Source of the DNA: Bacteroidales bacterium
GTDB taxonomy: Bacteria; Bacteroidota; Bacteroidia; Bacteroidales; UBA932
Direction: 5' to 3'
Length of the DNA stretch: 64,000 bases
Assembly (NCBI GenBank): GCA_017479265.1
Contig: JAFVCK010000041.1
Location: forward strand, 1 to 64,000
The notes beneath the pieces are model-generated. The model saw only the letters and a list, made by a program, of their open reading frames with translations. It made no database searches and was not told the DNA's origin. Positions 16,859 through 25,356 of the stretch are shown here, piece after piece. The position numbers were made by a program, and so were the translations under genes. Position 1 is the stretch's first letter; each line of letters opens with the position of its first letter.

Positions 16859-18534
16859 TGAAAAGGACATATATAATAGGCGCAGTGGTCGCGCTCGCAG
16901 CGGCCTGCACACCCGCGGAAGACATCAGGGTGACTACCACCGGACCCGAGAGAGTCAAGATAAGCTGCTCGGGTGATGTGGTGCTCTCGAGGGACAACAA
17001 TACCTACCTGGCCCTTACCGTCAACTGGACCGACAACAACAATGTCGGCACTTACGGCGTGGCCGGAGCCCCTAAGAACTCTACCGTTAATACTTTGCAA
17101 TTCAGTGCAAACCAGGACTTTAACCCCTACACTGAGTATCAGGCGGCAACAGGTGCCACCTCTGCTCAGTTCACGGCCGGAGCCCTCAACACCATAGCCA
17201 TCAAGGCCGGCATGAAGGGCGGAGTCAAGGCTCCCCTCTACATCAGGCTCGCTTCGACGCTGGGCAGCAATATCACCCCTGTCTATAGCGAAGTGATTTC
17301 CACCAATGTAACCCCTTATTCAGTGGACCTCAGCGTAGGCCATGTGCTGGACAAGGACGGAAACGACACAGGCAAGACCCTGAAGAAGACCGCCGACGGC
17401 ATTTACGAGGGCTTCCTCGGCGTTGCTGGCTGGTACAACTGGTTCCTGCTCGAAGGCGACGGCACCAAGTGGGGCAACCTCGGACAGGACGGCAAGCAGT
17501 TCTATATCTCTTCCGCCGAAAGCCAGTGGAACATGTGGTTCCCCGAACCTGCAGGCTGCTACTATGTCACGGTAGATACAGGCAAGGGCGAGTGGACGGC
17601 TCTCAACATCCCGGCCCTCAAGATTGCAGGTGACATCGCAGGCGAAATGACCTACAACCGCAGCACGAACTCCTGGAGCATAGCCACCGACAAGACAGGA
17701 ACGGTCAAGGTGACCATCAGCGGCAGCGGCAACCGTTACAACACCACCACGGGCGATTCCTCCTTCGATTCCGAAGATATAGGCTTCGGCGGCAGCGCCT
17801 CTGAAGTCACCTTCGGCAAAGAAGCCGGCGAGATAACAGTTGATCTGGGCAGCGGCTCCGGAGCTCTCAACCTCAACCTCGGCAGCATGACCATAGGTTC
17901 AGGAAGCGACAAGCCCACAACACCTGAAGTACCTGTGTACCTGTACGCCGTCGGCGTAAACGACGGCTGGACAAATGCCGACTGGGACTTCGAGAACTAC
18001 CTGATACTCAGCAACGAAAGCAAGAAGGAATATACCGGTGTCTGCAACATCAACTCCAAGTGGGGCTACCGCTTCTACACCGAGAAGGACAACTGGTCGG
18101 GATTCTACGGCTGGACCGAGGGCGACTGGGCTTCCGGCAAGCTGGAGGCCGACAAGGACAGCAACGTGCCCGCTCCCGAGGTGGGTCTGTACCTGATGCA
18201 GGTATCCCTTGACGCTCTTACCTATTCCAACTCCACCTTCGAGTCCGTGCAGATAGCCGGCGTGGGCAAGGACGACGGAGAGAGCTGGGAACTTGTCGAT
18301 ATGGCAAGCACCGATGTGGCAGGTGTTTACGAGACTGCGATAGATGTCGCCGGCAAGACTGCCTGGGGATTCAAGATTTATCTCGACGAGGACTGGGACA
18401 AGTCCTTCGGATGCAGCACCGACATGCTGGTCTGGGGCGAGGACGGAATTCCTCTTGGCGATGAGTATATAGGAACACGCTGCCAGTTTACCGTTGACCT
18501 GTGCAAGGGAACCTGTGAAATTAAAAAGTTGTAG
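16858..18534 (+). CDS. SusE/SusF-like surface glycan-binding lipoprotein
   Basis: A surface binding protein likely to hold galactan near the SusCD pair. The 558-residue lipoprotein has a signal ending at LAAACTP, an N-terminal Ig/BACON-like beta domain (to about residue 150) and at least two SusE/F-type carbohydrate-binding modules. One is centred on LGVAGWYNWFLLEGDG and the last on YLYAVGVNDGWTNADW with many exposed Trp and Tyr residues that could stack on sugars. Its position between susD and GH53 matches the surface glycan-binding protein of the B. thetaiotaomicron galactan locus. It overlaps susD by one base. Sequence in this class diverges fast, so ligand is inferred from context. Confidence 0.85.
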   Translation: MKRTYIIGAVVALAAACTPAEDIRVTTTGPERVKISCSGDVVLSRDNNTYLALTVNWTDNNNVGTYGVAGAPKNSTVNTLQFSANQDFNPYTEYQAATGATSAQFTAGALNTIAIKAGMKGGVKAPLYIRLASTLGSNITPVYSEVISTNVTPYSVDLSVGHVLDKDGNDTGKTLKKTADGIYEGFLGVAGWYNWFLLEGDGTKWGNLGQDGKQFYISSAESQWNMWFPEPAGCYYVTVDTGKGEWTALNIPALKIAGDIAGEMTYNRSTNSWSIATDKTGTVKVTISGSGNRYNTTTGDSSFDSEDIGFGGSASEVTFGKEAGEITVDLGSGSGALNLNLGSMTIGSGSDKPTTPEVPVYLYAVGVNDGWTNADWDFENYLILSNESKKEYTGVCNINSKWGYRFYTEKDNWSGFYGWTEGDWASGKLEADKDSNVPAPEVGLYLMQVSLDALTYSNSTFESVQIAGVGKDDGESWELVDMASTDVAGVYETAIDVAGKTAWGFKIYLDEDWDKSFGCSTDMLVWGEDGIPLGDEYIGTRCQFTVDLCKGTCEIKKL

Positions 18535-18535
18535 A

Positions 18536-19576
18536 ATGATGAAACACAGACTTATATATCCGATTGCGGCTATGCTGGCCGCCGCCTGCACCTGCTGCAC
18601 CCCTGCACAGGAGTACAACGCCCCAGAGAAAAAGGCTGAGACACAGCAGGTTGCATTTGCAAAGGGAGCAGATGTCAGTTGGCTTACCCAGATGGAAATG
18701 GAAGGCCATTCCTTCAAGAACAAGGCCGGCGAGACCACCGAGTGCATGACCCTGCTTCGCGACGACTGCGGAGTCAACGCCATACGACTTCGCGTGTGGG
18801 TGAACCCCGTGGAGGGATGGAACAGCAAGGACGACGTGGTGGCCAAGGCCCGCAGGGCGGACGCTCTGGGACTCGCCGTCATGATAGACTTCCATTTCAG
18901 CGACACATGGGCCGACCCGGGCAACCAGAATGTTCCCGCGGCATGGGCCTCCCATAATATAGACGCACTGGAAAAGGATGTAAAAGCGCATGTTACGGAT
19001 GTGCTCTCTGCGCTCAAGGATTACGGCGTGACTCCCCAGTGGGTACAGATAGGCAACGAGACCAGGGGCGGCATGATGTATCCCCTTGGCCAATACGGCA
19101 ACGGCAGCAATTTCGCCCGCCTGGTCAATTCAGGATATGATGCCGTGAAGGCCGTCTGCCCCGAGGCCCAGGTCATCATACATCTTGACAGCGGCGACCG
19201 TATGGACCTGTATGACAGGATATTCGGCTACCTGGCTTCCAACGAAGGCAAGTACGACATGATAGGCATGTCCTTCTATCCCGATGCCGACAAGTGGGAG
19301 GCCTCGACCACGACGCTCGTGGACAATATCAAGGCTGTCAACAGCAAGTACGGCAAGCCCGTGATGATTTGCGAAATCGGCATGGAGTGGAGCGAAGGAG
19401 CCAAGTGCAAAGCCATGATAGGCAAGATTATAAGCGAGTTCGGCACCGGCGCTTCCATTCTCAAGGGCATATTCTACTGGGAGCCCCAAGCCCCGGCCGG
19501 ATACAACGGCGGTTACAGCAAGGGCTGCTTCTCAGGAGGCGCTCCTACCGAGGCTCTTGACGCATTCCTGCAATGA
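18536..19576 (+). CDS. GH53 endo-beta-1,4-galactanase, surface lipoprotein
   Basis: It cleaves internal beta-1,4-galactosyl bonds of pectic galactan. The predicted product of 346 residues has a lipoprotein-like signal (MLAAAC) and a single GH53 barrel with the usual GADVSWLTQMEMEG opening. The catalytic acid/base is the Glu of QIGNE (about 175) and the nucleophile the Glu of VMICE (about 280); SFYPDADKW lies between as in the family. Two adjacent ATGs (18536, 18539) could start it. It begins 1 nt after the previous stop and overlaps GH2 by 4 nt (ATGA), so all five genes form one translational chain. Lipidation suggests it acts outside the cell, feeding SusCD. Confidence 0.93.
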   Translation: MMKHRLIYPIAAMLAAACTCCTPAQEYNAPEKKAETQQVAFAKGADVSWLTQMEMEGHSFKNKAGETTECMTLLRDDCGVNAIRLRVWVNPVEGWNSKDDVVAKARRADALGLAVMIDFHFSDTWADPGNQNVPAAWASHNIDALEKDVKAHVTDVLSALKDYGVTPQWVQIGNETRGGMMYPLGQYGNGSNFARLVNSGYDAVKAVCPEAQVIIHLDSGDRMDLYDRIFGYLASNEGKYDMIGMSFYPDADKWEASTTTLVDNIKAVNSKYGKPVMICEIGMEWSEGAKCKAMIGKIISEFGTGASILKGIFYWEPQAPAGYNGGYSKGCFSGGAPTEALDAFLQ

Positions 19577-21948
19577 GACGCATTCTTCTGGCCTTCCTGT
19601 GCATCGCCGCCCTTTCCTGCACCCGGGAGTGGACGGGACGCACGGGAAGGGTGTTTTGGGGCGAGGGCTGGAGCTTCTCGCTCGACGGTTCCTCCCCCAG
19701 GGTCGTGAACATTCCGCACGACTGGGGCGTGGAAGGAGAGTTTGCCCAGGAGTATCCCGGCGAGACAGGCAAACTGCGCTGGTGGGGAGATGCCTGGTAT
19801 CGCAAGAGCCTGTCAGTGAGCAGTTCAGACCTTGAAGGCAGGGTAATGCTGGAAATCGACGGGGCCATGTCCAATTCCACCGTGTTCGTGAACGGGACCG
19901 AGGCCGGAGGCAGGCCCTACGGCTATTCTTCCTGGCAAGTGGACATGACGCCGTATCTCAAGGCCGGCGGCAACGAGGTGGCTGTCCATGTGGAGAACCT
20001 GCCCGAGTCTTCACGCTGGTATCCCGGAGGCGGCATATACCGCAATATATGGCTTCGCAAGTCCCCGTCCGCCGCAGTGGCACAGTGGGGCGTATCAATA
20101 ACCACCCCGAAAGTGGAGCCAGACAAGGCGACAGTCCTTGTGTCCATAAGCACCGAAGGGGCTTCCGACGGGACTCCTGTCAAGGTGTCCATACTCAGTG
20201 ACGGGCAGCCCGTGGGCAGTGGCGAGGGAATGGTCAGCGAGGGCGTATGCACCATGGAAATATCTGTCCCAGAGCCGCTTATGTGGACTCCGGACAGTCC
20301 TTCCATGTATGTCGCCAGAACTATTCTCGGCACAGGTAAAGGCCGTGACGAGGTGCTTACGCCTTTCGGAGTGCGCACCGCCGAGTTCCGTCCCGAAGGC
20401 TTCTTCCTTAACGGCGAGAGGTGCTTTCTCAAGGGAGTCTGCGTACACCATGACGCAGGAGCCCTGGGAGCGGTATGGAACGAGGGAGCATGGGAGCGCA
20501 GGCTGCTGAAACTCAAGGACATGGGTTGCAATGCCATACGTATGAGCCACAATCCTCCCGCACCCGAACTTCTGGATATGTGCGACCGCATGGGATTCCT
20601 CGTTGTTGACGAACTCACCGACACCTGGACCTGGCCCAAGAAGGAGAACGGCTATGCCAAACTGTTCGAGCAGTGGGCCGAGAGGGACCTTGTCGATATG
20701 ATTCGCCGCGACCGCAACCATCCCAGCGTAATTGCCTGGAGCATAGGCAACGAGTGCGGAGAGCAGGGCGACAGCGAGCGCTGGTGGGTCCCGCGCATGC
20801 TTACGGACATCTGCCACCGCGAGGATCCTACCCGTCCGACTACGGCGGGCAACGACAATCTCTGGGCCTCGACCACGCCATACGCCTCGACCATAGATGT
20901 CTATGGCTTCAATTACAAGCCCCATGCATACGAGGAGTTCCGCGATGCCCACCCCGGTCAGCCATTCTATGGCTCTGAAACGGCCTCCTGCGTATCTACA
21001 AGGGGATATTATATGCTGCCAGTGTCCGAGGCAAAGGGCGAAGGATGGCCCGAAGGAGCGCCTTATCAGGTGAGTTCCTACGACCTTTATGCACCTGCCT
21101 GGGCATCCAAGCCTGACTACGAGTGGGGCTTCGAGGACAGCGTGCCCGAGTGCGCCGGAGAGTTCGTCTGGACAGGATTCGATTACCTTGGAGAGCCTAC
21201 GCCATACAACCTGGACCCTTCTGTTCTAACCAATTTCCACACAGAGGAGGAGAAGGCCGCCGCCATAGCGGAGTTTGCAAAATGGGGACAGAGGGTGAGC
21301 ATGGAGCCTCTGCCTTCACGCAGTTCATATTTCGGAATAATGGACCTGGCCGGCTTCAAGAAGGACAGGTACTGGCTGTACCAGGCCCGCTGGAGGCCCG
21401 AACTGCCTATGGCTCACATACTTCCGCATTGGAACTGGAGCGAGGGAACAATCTTGCCCGTGATGGTGTATTCTTCCGGAAGGGTAGCCGAGGTGTTCCT
21501 CAACGGAGAGTCACTTGGAGTGCGTCAGCGTGAAGAAGGACAGTATCGTTTCCGCTGGGACGACGTGCAGTGGAAGAGCGGAGAGCTTAAAGTGCTGGCC
21601 TACAAGGATATGGAGGCTTACAAAAAGGGCGAGGTCATGGCCTCGGACAGCGTTCGGACTTCGGGCGAGGCTGTATCTGCCGTCACAGAACTCGACTACG
21701 AAGGACAGGGCATGATTTACTACAATGCCTGGCTTGTGGACAAAGACGGCTTCAGAGTGCCGACCGGCGACAATATGGTGCGGTTCGAGGTATCCGGTCC
21801 GGCTGAACTTTTAGCCACGGATGCAGGAGACCCTACCTCGCACGCTTCCTTCCGCAGCGACAGCATCAGATGCTTCTCAGGAGCCGCTTCCGCCATACTC
21901 AGGCGCAAGGGCAAAGGCCGCGTTGCAGTAAAGGCTGTCCTGCTCTGA
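19573..21948 (+). CDS. GH2 beta-galactosidase
   Basis: It releases galactose from imported galacto-oligosaccharides, probably in the periplasm. The 791-residue product has a lipoprotein-type signal (AALSC, Cys 16), the GH2 sugar-binding domain (about 25-165, with NIPHDW and GGGIYRNIW), the immunoglobulin-like domain, the barrel (about 270-570), and C-terminal beta domains of the DUF4982 type. The acid/base Glu is in SIGNE (about 394) and the nucleophile in YGSE (about 469). Overlap with GH53 is the 4-nt ATGA. The stop is 2 nt from that of the convergent FAD oxidoreductase, so there is no room for a separate terminator. Confidence 0.93.
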   Translation: MRRILLAFLCIAALSCTREWTGRTGRVFWGEGWSFSLDGSSPRVVNIPHDWGVEGEFAQEYPGETGKLRWWGDAWYRKSLSVSSSDLEGRVMLEIDGAMSNSTVFVNGTEAGGRPYGYSSWQVDMTPYLKAGGNEVAVHVENLPESSRWYPGGGIYRNIWLRKSPSAAVAQWGVSITTPKVEPDKATVLVSISTEGASDGTPVKVSILSDGQPVGSGEGMVSEGVCTMEISVPEPLMWTPDSPSMYVARTILGTGKGRDEVLTPFGVRTAEFRPEGFFLNGERCFLKGVCVHHDAGALGAVWNEGAWERRLLKLKDMGCNAIRMSHNPPAPELLDMCDRMGFLVVDELTDTWTWPKKENGYAKLFEQWAERDLVDMIRRDRNHPSVIAWSIGNECGEQGDSERWWVPRMLTDICHREDPTRPTTAGNDNLWASTTPYASTIDVYGFNYKPHAYEEFRDAHPGQPFYGSETASCVSTRGYYMLPVSEAKGEGWPEGAPYQVSSYDLYAPAWASKPDYEWGFEDSVPECAGEFVWTGFDYLGEPTPYNLDPSVLTNFHTEEEKAAAIAEFAKWGQRVSMEPLPSRSSYFGIMDLAGFKKDRYWLYQARWRPELPMAHILPHWNWSEGTILPVMVYSSGRVAEVFLNGESLGVRQREEGQYRFRWDDVQWKSGELKVLAYKDMEAYKKGEVMASDSVRTSGEAVSAVTELDYEGQGMIYYNAWLVDKDGFRVPTGDNMVRFEVSGPAELLATDAGDPTSHASFRSDSIRCFSGAASAILRRKGKGRVAVKAVLL

Positions 21949-21950
21949 GA

Positions 21951-23537
21951 CTAAACAGCGCCTTCGGCAGAGGTGCCGGCAATGGATGCGCCGTCAGAGA
22001 GAAGGTCGTTAATCTCTTTATAATCAACATCTTGGACAGGTTTGTGGTCGCGGATTGATATCATAGCCGCAATGGCCGCAACCTCTCCGAGATTCATGAA
22101 CACCGGCTCCATTCTTATGGAGCCGTATGCTATGTGGCTCGCCGACAGGCATACGGGCACCAGCAGGTTGTCGCACTCAGAGGCCCTGGGCACTATGGAG
22201 CGGTAGGATACGGGGTAAGGGCCGGGGATTCCGATTTCCACATTGCCCTCGTTCTTGACCATGCCGTTGACGACGACCCTCTGGCAGTTGTGCGAATCCA
22301 TGGTGTAGGCCGCCTGCGCCACTCCGTCTTCGGCCACCCGGCGGCCTTCGCAATCGGCCTGGGTCGCCACATAGTCCGAGACCATTCGCCTGGCCTCTCG
22401 CACATACAGCTGCGGGGTCCAGTGCCCCGTGGACACGAATTCATCCTTAGGATAGCCCCAGCGGGCCATTTCGTCCCTAATTCCCTGGGGCACCCTCGGG
22501 TCCGAGGACATGAACCACAGCAGGCCCATGGTATAGTCCCGGTGCTCGTCCACTATCGTCTTTCTGACCGGATATGAGGCACTTACATAGTTGTAATTGC
22601 ATCCTATCATGTCGGTGGAGAAGCCACCGTAGTTGTTGATGTCTGTCTTGCGGCGGGGCATCTTGCTCCAGATAAAATATCTCCCGCCTTCGCCCTGCAG
22701 GGCCAGCAGGCGTGCAAGGAGTTCGTATTTCAGGGAGTCGTAGCGCTCGGGACGGGTGATGGGAATCATGTTTTCGAGGCTGTCAGTCAGGCAGATACGC
22801 ATGTTGTAGGCCTGAATGAGGTCGTCTCCGCTGCCTTCCTCTCCGGGAGGTACGGGGGATATGCCCCAGAGCAGGCCTGAGTCAGGATTGCCGGTCTCAA
22901 CGTATGGGTCTATACCATCCGGAAACTGGTGATTTACAGATATATGGCAGCCGTTCCAGTTCTCGCCATAGACATCGCTGCCTTCTCTTCCCGTTGTGAA
23001 ACTGACTCCGGAAGCCGCCATCAGGTCGCCTTCGTAACTGGCATCTATGAAGGCCTTTGCGCTGATACTGAGCGGCTCTCCCGCCGGCCTCCATTCCCTG
23101 TCCAAGGGGACGATTTCTATGTTCCCTATGAACGCTCCTCTCTTTTCTACCTTTTCGAGACCGTAGCCTTTCATGACCGTAATGCGCTCATTGTCAAGAT
23201 ATTTCGCAAAAACCTGAGAGGCTGCCGAGGGCTCGAAGACCCATTTTGCATCGCAGCCGTAATGCTTGCCCAGGTCGCGGTAGAACTGCCCGGCCAGGCC
23301 CCTGAGCCGCTGGGTGCGGCCTATGTCGGTGAGGCCAAGGCCGCCTGTGGTCATGCCCCCTATGTGCTGCGAGGGCTCCACTATCAGGACGTTCATTCCG
23401 AGCTGCGCCGCGCTCGCCGCGGCAATTACTCCGGCGGAGGTACCTCCGTATATGCAGATATCATAGTGGATTTCTTCCTTGGAACAGGACAGAGTTAAAA
23501 GGCTGGCAAGCAGCGCCGTAAAGAGGGTCTTTTTCAT
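21951..23537 (-). CDS. Secreted FAD-dependent oxidoreductase (FAD_oxidored family)
   Basis: A flavoprotein of the PF12831 type, common beside polysaccharide loci in Bacteroidetes but of unknown substrate. The 528-residue product starts with a lipoprotein signal (LLTLSC). The FAD-binding Rossmann motif follows at once (GGTSAGVIAAASAAQLG, about 32-48), then IGGMTTGGLG, FIDASYEGDLMAASG in the middle and a C-terminal EPVFMNLGEVAAIAA that completes the flavin site. The start at 23537 fits the signal peptide; a -7 box at 23560-23567 rules out the upstream frame to 23648. It is convergent with the galactan locus and divergent from the DUF4855 gene. Confidence 0.85.
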   Translation of the reverse strand: MKKTLFTALLASLLTLSCSKEEIHYDICIYGGTSAGVIAAASAAQLGMNVLIVEPSQHIGGMTTGGLGLTDIGRTQRLRGLAGQFYRDLGKHYGCDAKWVFEPSAASQVFAKYLDNERITVMKGYGLEKVEKRGAFIGNIEIVPLDREWRPAGEPLSISAKAFIDASYEGDLMAASGVSFTTGREGSDVYGENWNGCHISVNHQFPDGIDPYVETGNPDSGLLWGISPVPPGEEGSGDDLIQAYNMRICLTDSLENMIPITRPERYDSLKYELLARLLALQGEGGRYFIWSKMPRRKTDINNYGGFSTDMIGCNYNYVSASYPVRKTIVDEHRDYTMGLLWFMSSDPRVPQGIRDEMARWGYPKDEFVSTGHWTPQLYVREARRMVSDYVATQADCEGRRVAEDGVAQAAYTMDSHNCQRVVVNGMVKNEGNVEIGIPGPYPVSYRSIVPRASECDNLLVPVCLSASHIAYGSIRMEPVFMNLGEVAAIAAMISIRDHKPVQDVDYKEINDLLSDGASIAGTSAEGAV

Positions 23538-23559
23538 AAATGGCAAGGTTTTGTCTTTG

Positions 23560-23567
23560 CAAATATA
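23560..23567 (-). promoter_or_regulatory. -7 box for the FAD oxidoreductase
   Basis: TATATTTG on the minus strand, exact TAnnTTTG, 22 nt upstream of the start at 23537. Confidence 0.65.
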
Positions 23568-23611
23568 CAGAAAAACCTCAATCGTAGCGAGGCAGAACCG
23601 ATTTTTGTGAG

Positions 23612-23619
23612 TATATTTG
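23612..23619 (+). promoter_or_regulatory. -7 box for the DUF4855 gene
   Basis: TATATTTG, exact TAnnTTTG, 31 nt before the ATG at 23651. It sits back to back with the opposite promoter 44 nt away, so the two genes may share control. Confidence 0.65.
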
Positions 23620-23650
23620 TGAGAATTATTTACGCCCAGATACGACAATT

Positions 23651-24847
23651 ATGACAGCGCTCTCAAGATTATTCATTGCTACAATTATTCTTACAGCCCC
23701 CGTCGCTGTGTTCGGTCAGGCCCCTACCGACGAAGTTTCCTGCGTGAAGGGCAGGTGGACGGCCCGCCGCGGGGAGACTTTCGCCAATCTGGCCCTGTGT
23801 TACGGCGGAGATATGAAGAGGGACCCGGCGGTATGGACCAAGGAGAGGTTCGCTACCCACGTGTCATGGACAGACCCGGCTTCGGGGCGCGAGGAATGGC
23901 TGTTCGACGGTTTCCTGCCTTTGGACTACCAGTTCTGGGGGCCGGACGGGACGCATTATACCATGGCCAACGATTTTGACGACGGCATGGTTCAGAGCGC
24001 GGGCAAGGAGCAGTGGCAGGGCTTCATAGACTATTGGTTCGCTTCCCAGGAGAGCGGCCTGCATGCCCTGGACGATGCCATAGAAGATGCCGCGGGGCGC
24101 ATCGGCCGTCCGCCCTACAAGCGCAAGATTCTGATGAACATGCCTGATGCCATACTGCATCAGTTCTATGCCGATACGCTTGGAAATTCCTCATACTGGG
24201 GCGATTACAAGGGCCAGAGGCTGGATTTCCATGACAATGTGCAGCGTTTCCTGGCGGAGAAATGGTACATAGACAAGGTCAGCCATACATTCAAGGAGGC
24301 GCATTTCAAGCATCTGGAGCTGGTCGGATTCTATATACACCACGAGGAGATTCCTACCCCTTGGAACGGCTGGTGCTGGGCCTGGAAGAAGACAGATATA
24401 CTGTATCCTCTGATTTCCAAGTATTTGCATGAGAACGGCTACTGCCTCGGATGGATTCCTTACCGCGAGGCGGCAGGCTACGACATGGTGGAGGAGCTTG
24501 GCATAGACTATTGCTGGATGCAGCCTAATTACTTCTGGCGTGGGAACGATTACCCCTGGGACGAGACTATCGGCATGATATACAGCGGCGGGGACAGGAT
24601 TGAGTTCGAGTTCGACGACAATCTGCTGACCGAGACTCCGGACCATGACATATATCGCAAGAGATATCTGCAATATATCTATTACACAGTATCTTCCGGG
24701 CTTTATGAGAAGTCCGTGGCCTATTATCTCGGGCATGATACGGTGTATAAGTTCGCGGTTTCTTCGGACCCTCAGGAGAAGAGGCTTTGGACCAATTTCT
24801 GCCGTTTCCTGACGCGGCATCCGCTTCGGGAGAAAATCCGCAGATAG
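23651..24847 (+). CDS. Exported DUF4855 family protein
   Basis: The 398-residue product has a signal peptide ending near VFGQA. The rest fits the DUF4855 pattern: a Trp- and Tyr-rich core with ELVGFYIHHEEIP, LGWIPYREAAGYDMVEELG and YCWMQPNYFWRG. These motifs look like a TIM-barrel glycosidase-like fold, and the family occurs in polysaccharide loci, but no activity is established. It has its own promoter and is divergent from the FAD oxidoreductase. A glycan-related role is inferred only from the family and from the galactan locus nearby. Confidence 0.72.
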   Translation: MTALSRLFIATIILTAPVAVFGQAPTDEVSCVKGRWTARRGETFANLALCYGGDMKRDPAVWTKERFATHVSWTDPASGREEWLFDGFLPLDYQFWGPDGTHYTMANDFDDGMVQSAGKEQWQGFIDYWFASQESGLHALDDAIEDAAGRIGRPPYKRKILMNMPDAILHQFYADTLGNSSYWGDYKGQRLDFHDNVQRFLAEKWYIDKVSHTFKEAHFKHLELVGFYIHHEEIPTPWNGWCWAWKKTDILYPLISKYLHENGYCLGWIPYREAAGYDMVEELGIDYCWMQPNYFWRGNDYPWDETIGMIYSGGDRIEFEFDDNLLTETPDHDIYRKRYLQYIYYTVSSGLYEKSVAYYLGHDTVYKFAVSSDPQEKRLWTNFCRFLTRHPLREKIRR

Positions 24848-24883
24848 CCATTTTTGGGGATTGCATTATTCGGCTATATATCA

Positions 24884-24891
24884 TATCTTTG
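24884..24891 (+). promoter_or_regulatory. Promoter for the DUF4491 gene
   Basis: TATCTTTG, exact TAnnTTTG, with a TTG at 24861-24863 exactly 20 nt upstream, matching the Bacteroidetes -33/-7 arrangement. Confidence 0.7.
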
Positions 24892-24935
24892 CAGCCTTAA
24901 AAGTATAGTTATTATTGAAAATAACCTGCAAGTAA

Positions 24936-25301
24936 ATGAATCTTAGCGGAATAGTAGTGGGAGCGGCGGTGTTCCTGATAATAGGTCTCTGCCACCCCCT
25001 TGTCATAAAGATGGAGTATTATTGGGGAAAGCGCAGCTGGTGGGTGCTGGCCCTTGCCGGTGTCGCCCTGTCGGCGTGGTCCCTTTTCGTCGAGGACAAA
25101 CTGGTGGCGACAATCATCGGCGCGGCCGCCTTCTCCTGCTTCTGGGGCATACATGAGATTCTGTCCCAGGAAATGAGGGTGCTGCGCGGCTGGTTCCCGG
25201 AGAATCCCGCCCGCCACGACTACTATGAGCGCAGGCGCAAGGAGCTCGGCACGCTCGAAACCCATCCTTCCCACAAGAACCTCAAGGACAAACTCAAATA
25301 G
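24936..25301 (+). CDS. DUF4491 family small membrane protein
   Basis: The 121-residue protein has three hydrophobic segments (about 5-25, 34-52 and 56-75) and a charged cytoplasmic tail with PENPARHDYYERRR. The opening NLSGIVVGAAVFLIIGLCHPLVIK and the GIHEILSQEMRV stretch fit DUF4491, a widespread Bacteroidetes family of unknown function. It has a well-formed promoter of its own and a leader of about 40 nt. No functional link to the flanking genes is evident. Confidence 0.8.
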   Translation: MNLSGIVVGAAVFLIIGLCHPLVIKMEYYWGKRSWWVLALAGVALSAWSLFVEDKLVATIIGAAAFSCFWGIHEILSQEMRVLRGWFPENPARHDYYERRRKELGTLETHPSHKNLKDKLK

Positions 25302-25311
25302 CCGCTTGTAT

Positions 25312-25351
25312 TTGATACCTTTGGTGACATAATGTTCAACCAAAGTATCAA
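25312..25351. repeat. Inverted repeat in front of the tyrosine recombinase
   Basis: TTGATACCTTTGGT (25312-25325) and ACCAAAGTATCAA (25339-25351) pair over 13 positions with one extra C in the left arm. A second, wider pair, GTGACAT (25325-25331) and ATGTCAC (25357-25363), reaches into the start codon. It could be an operator or a recombinase binding/crossover site. Confidence 0.65.
25316..25323 (+). promoter_or_regulatory. -7 box inside the inverted repeat
   Basis: TACCTTTG is an exact TAnnTTTG match lying wholly in the left arm of the inverted repeat, 33 nt before the recombinase ATG. A protein bound to the repeat would block it. Confidence 0.45.
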
Positions 25352-25356
25352 GTATC

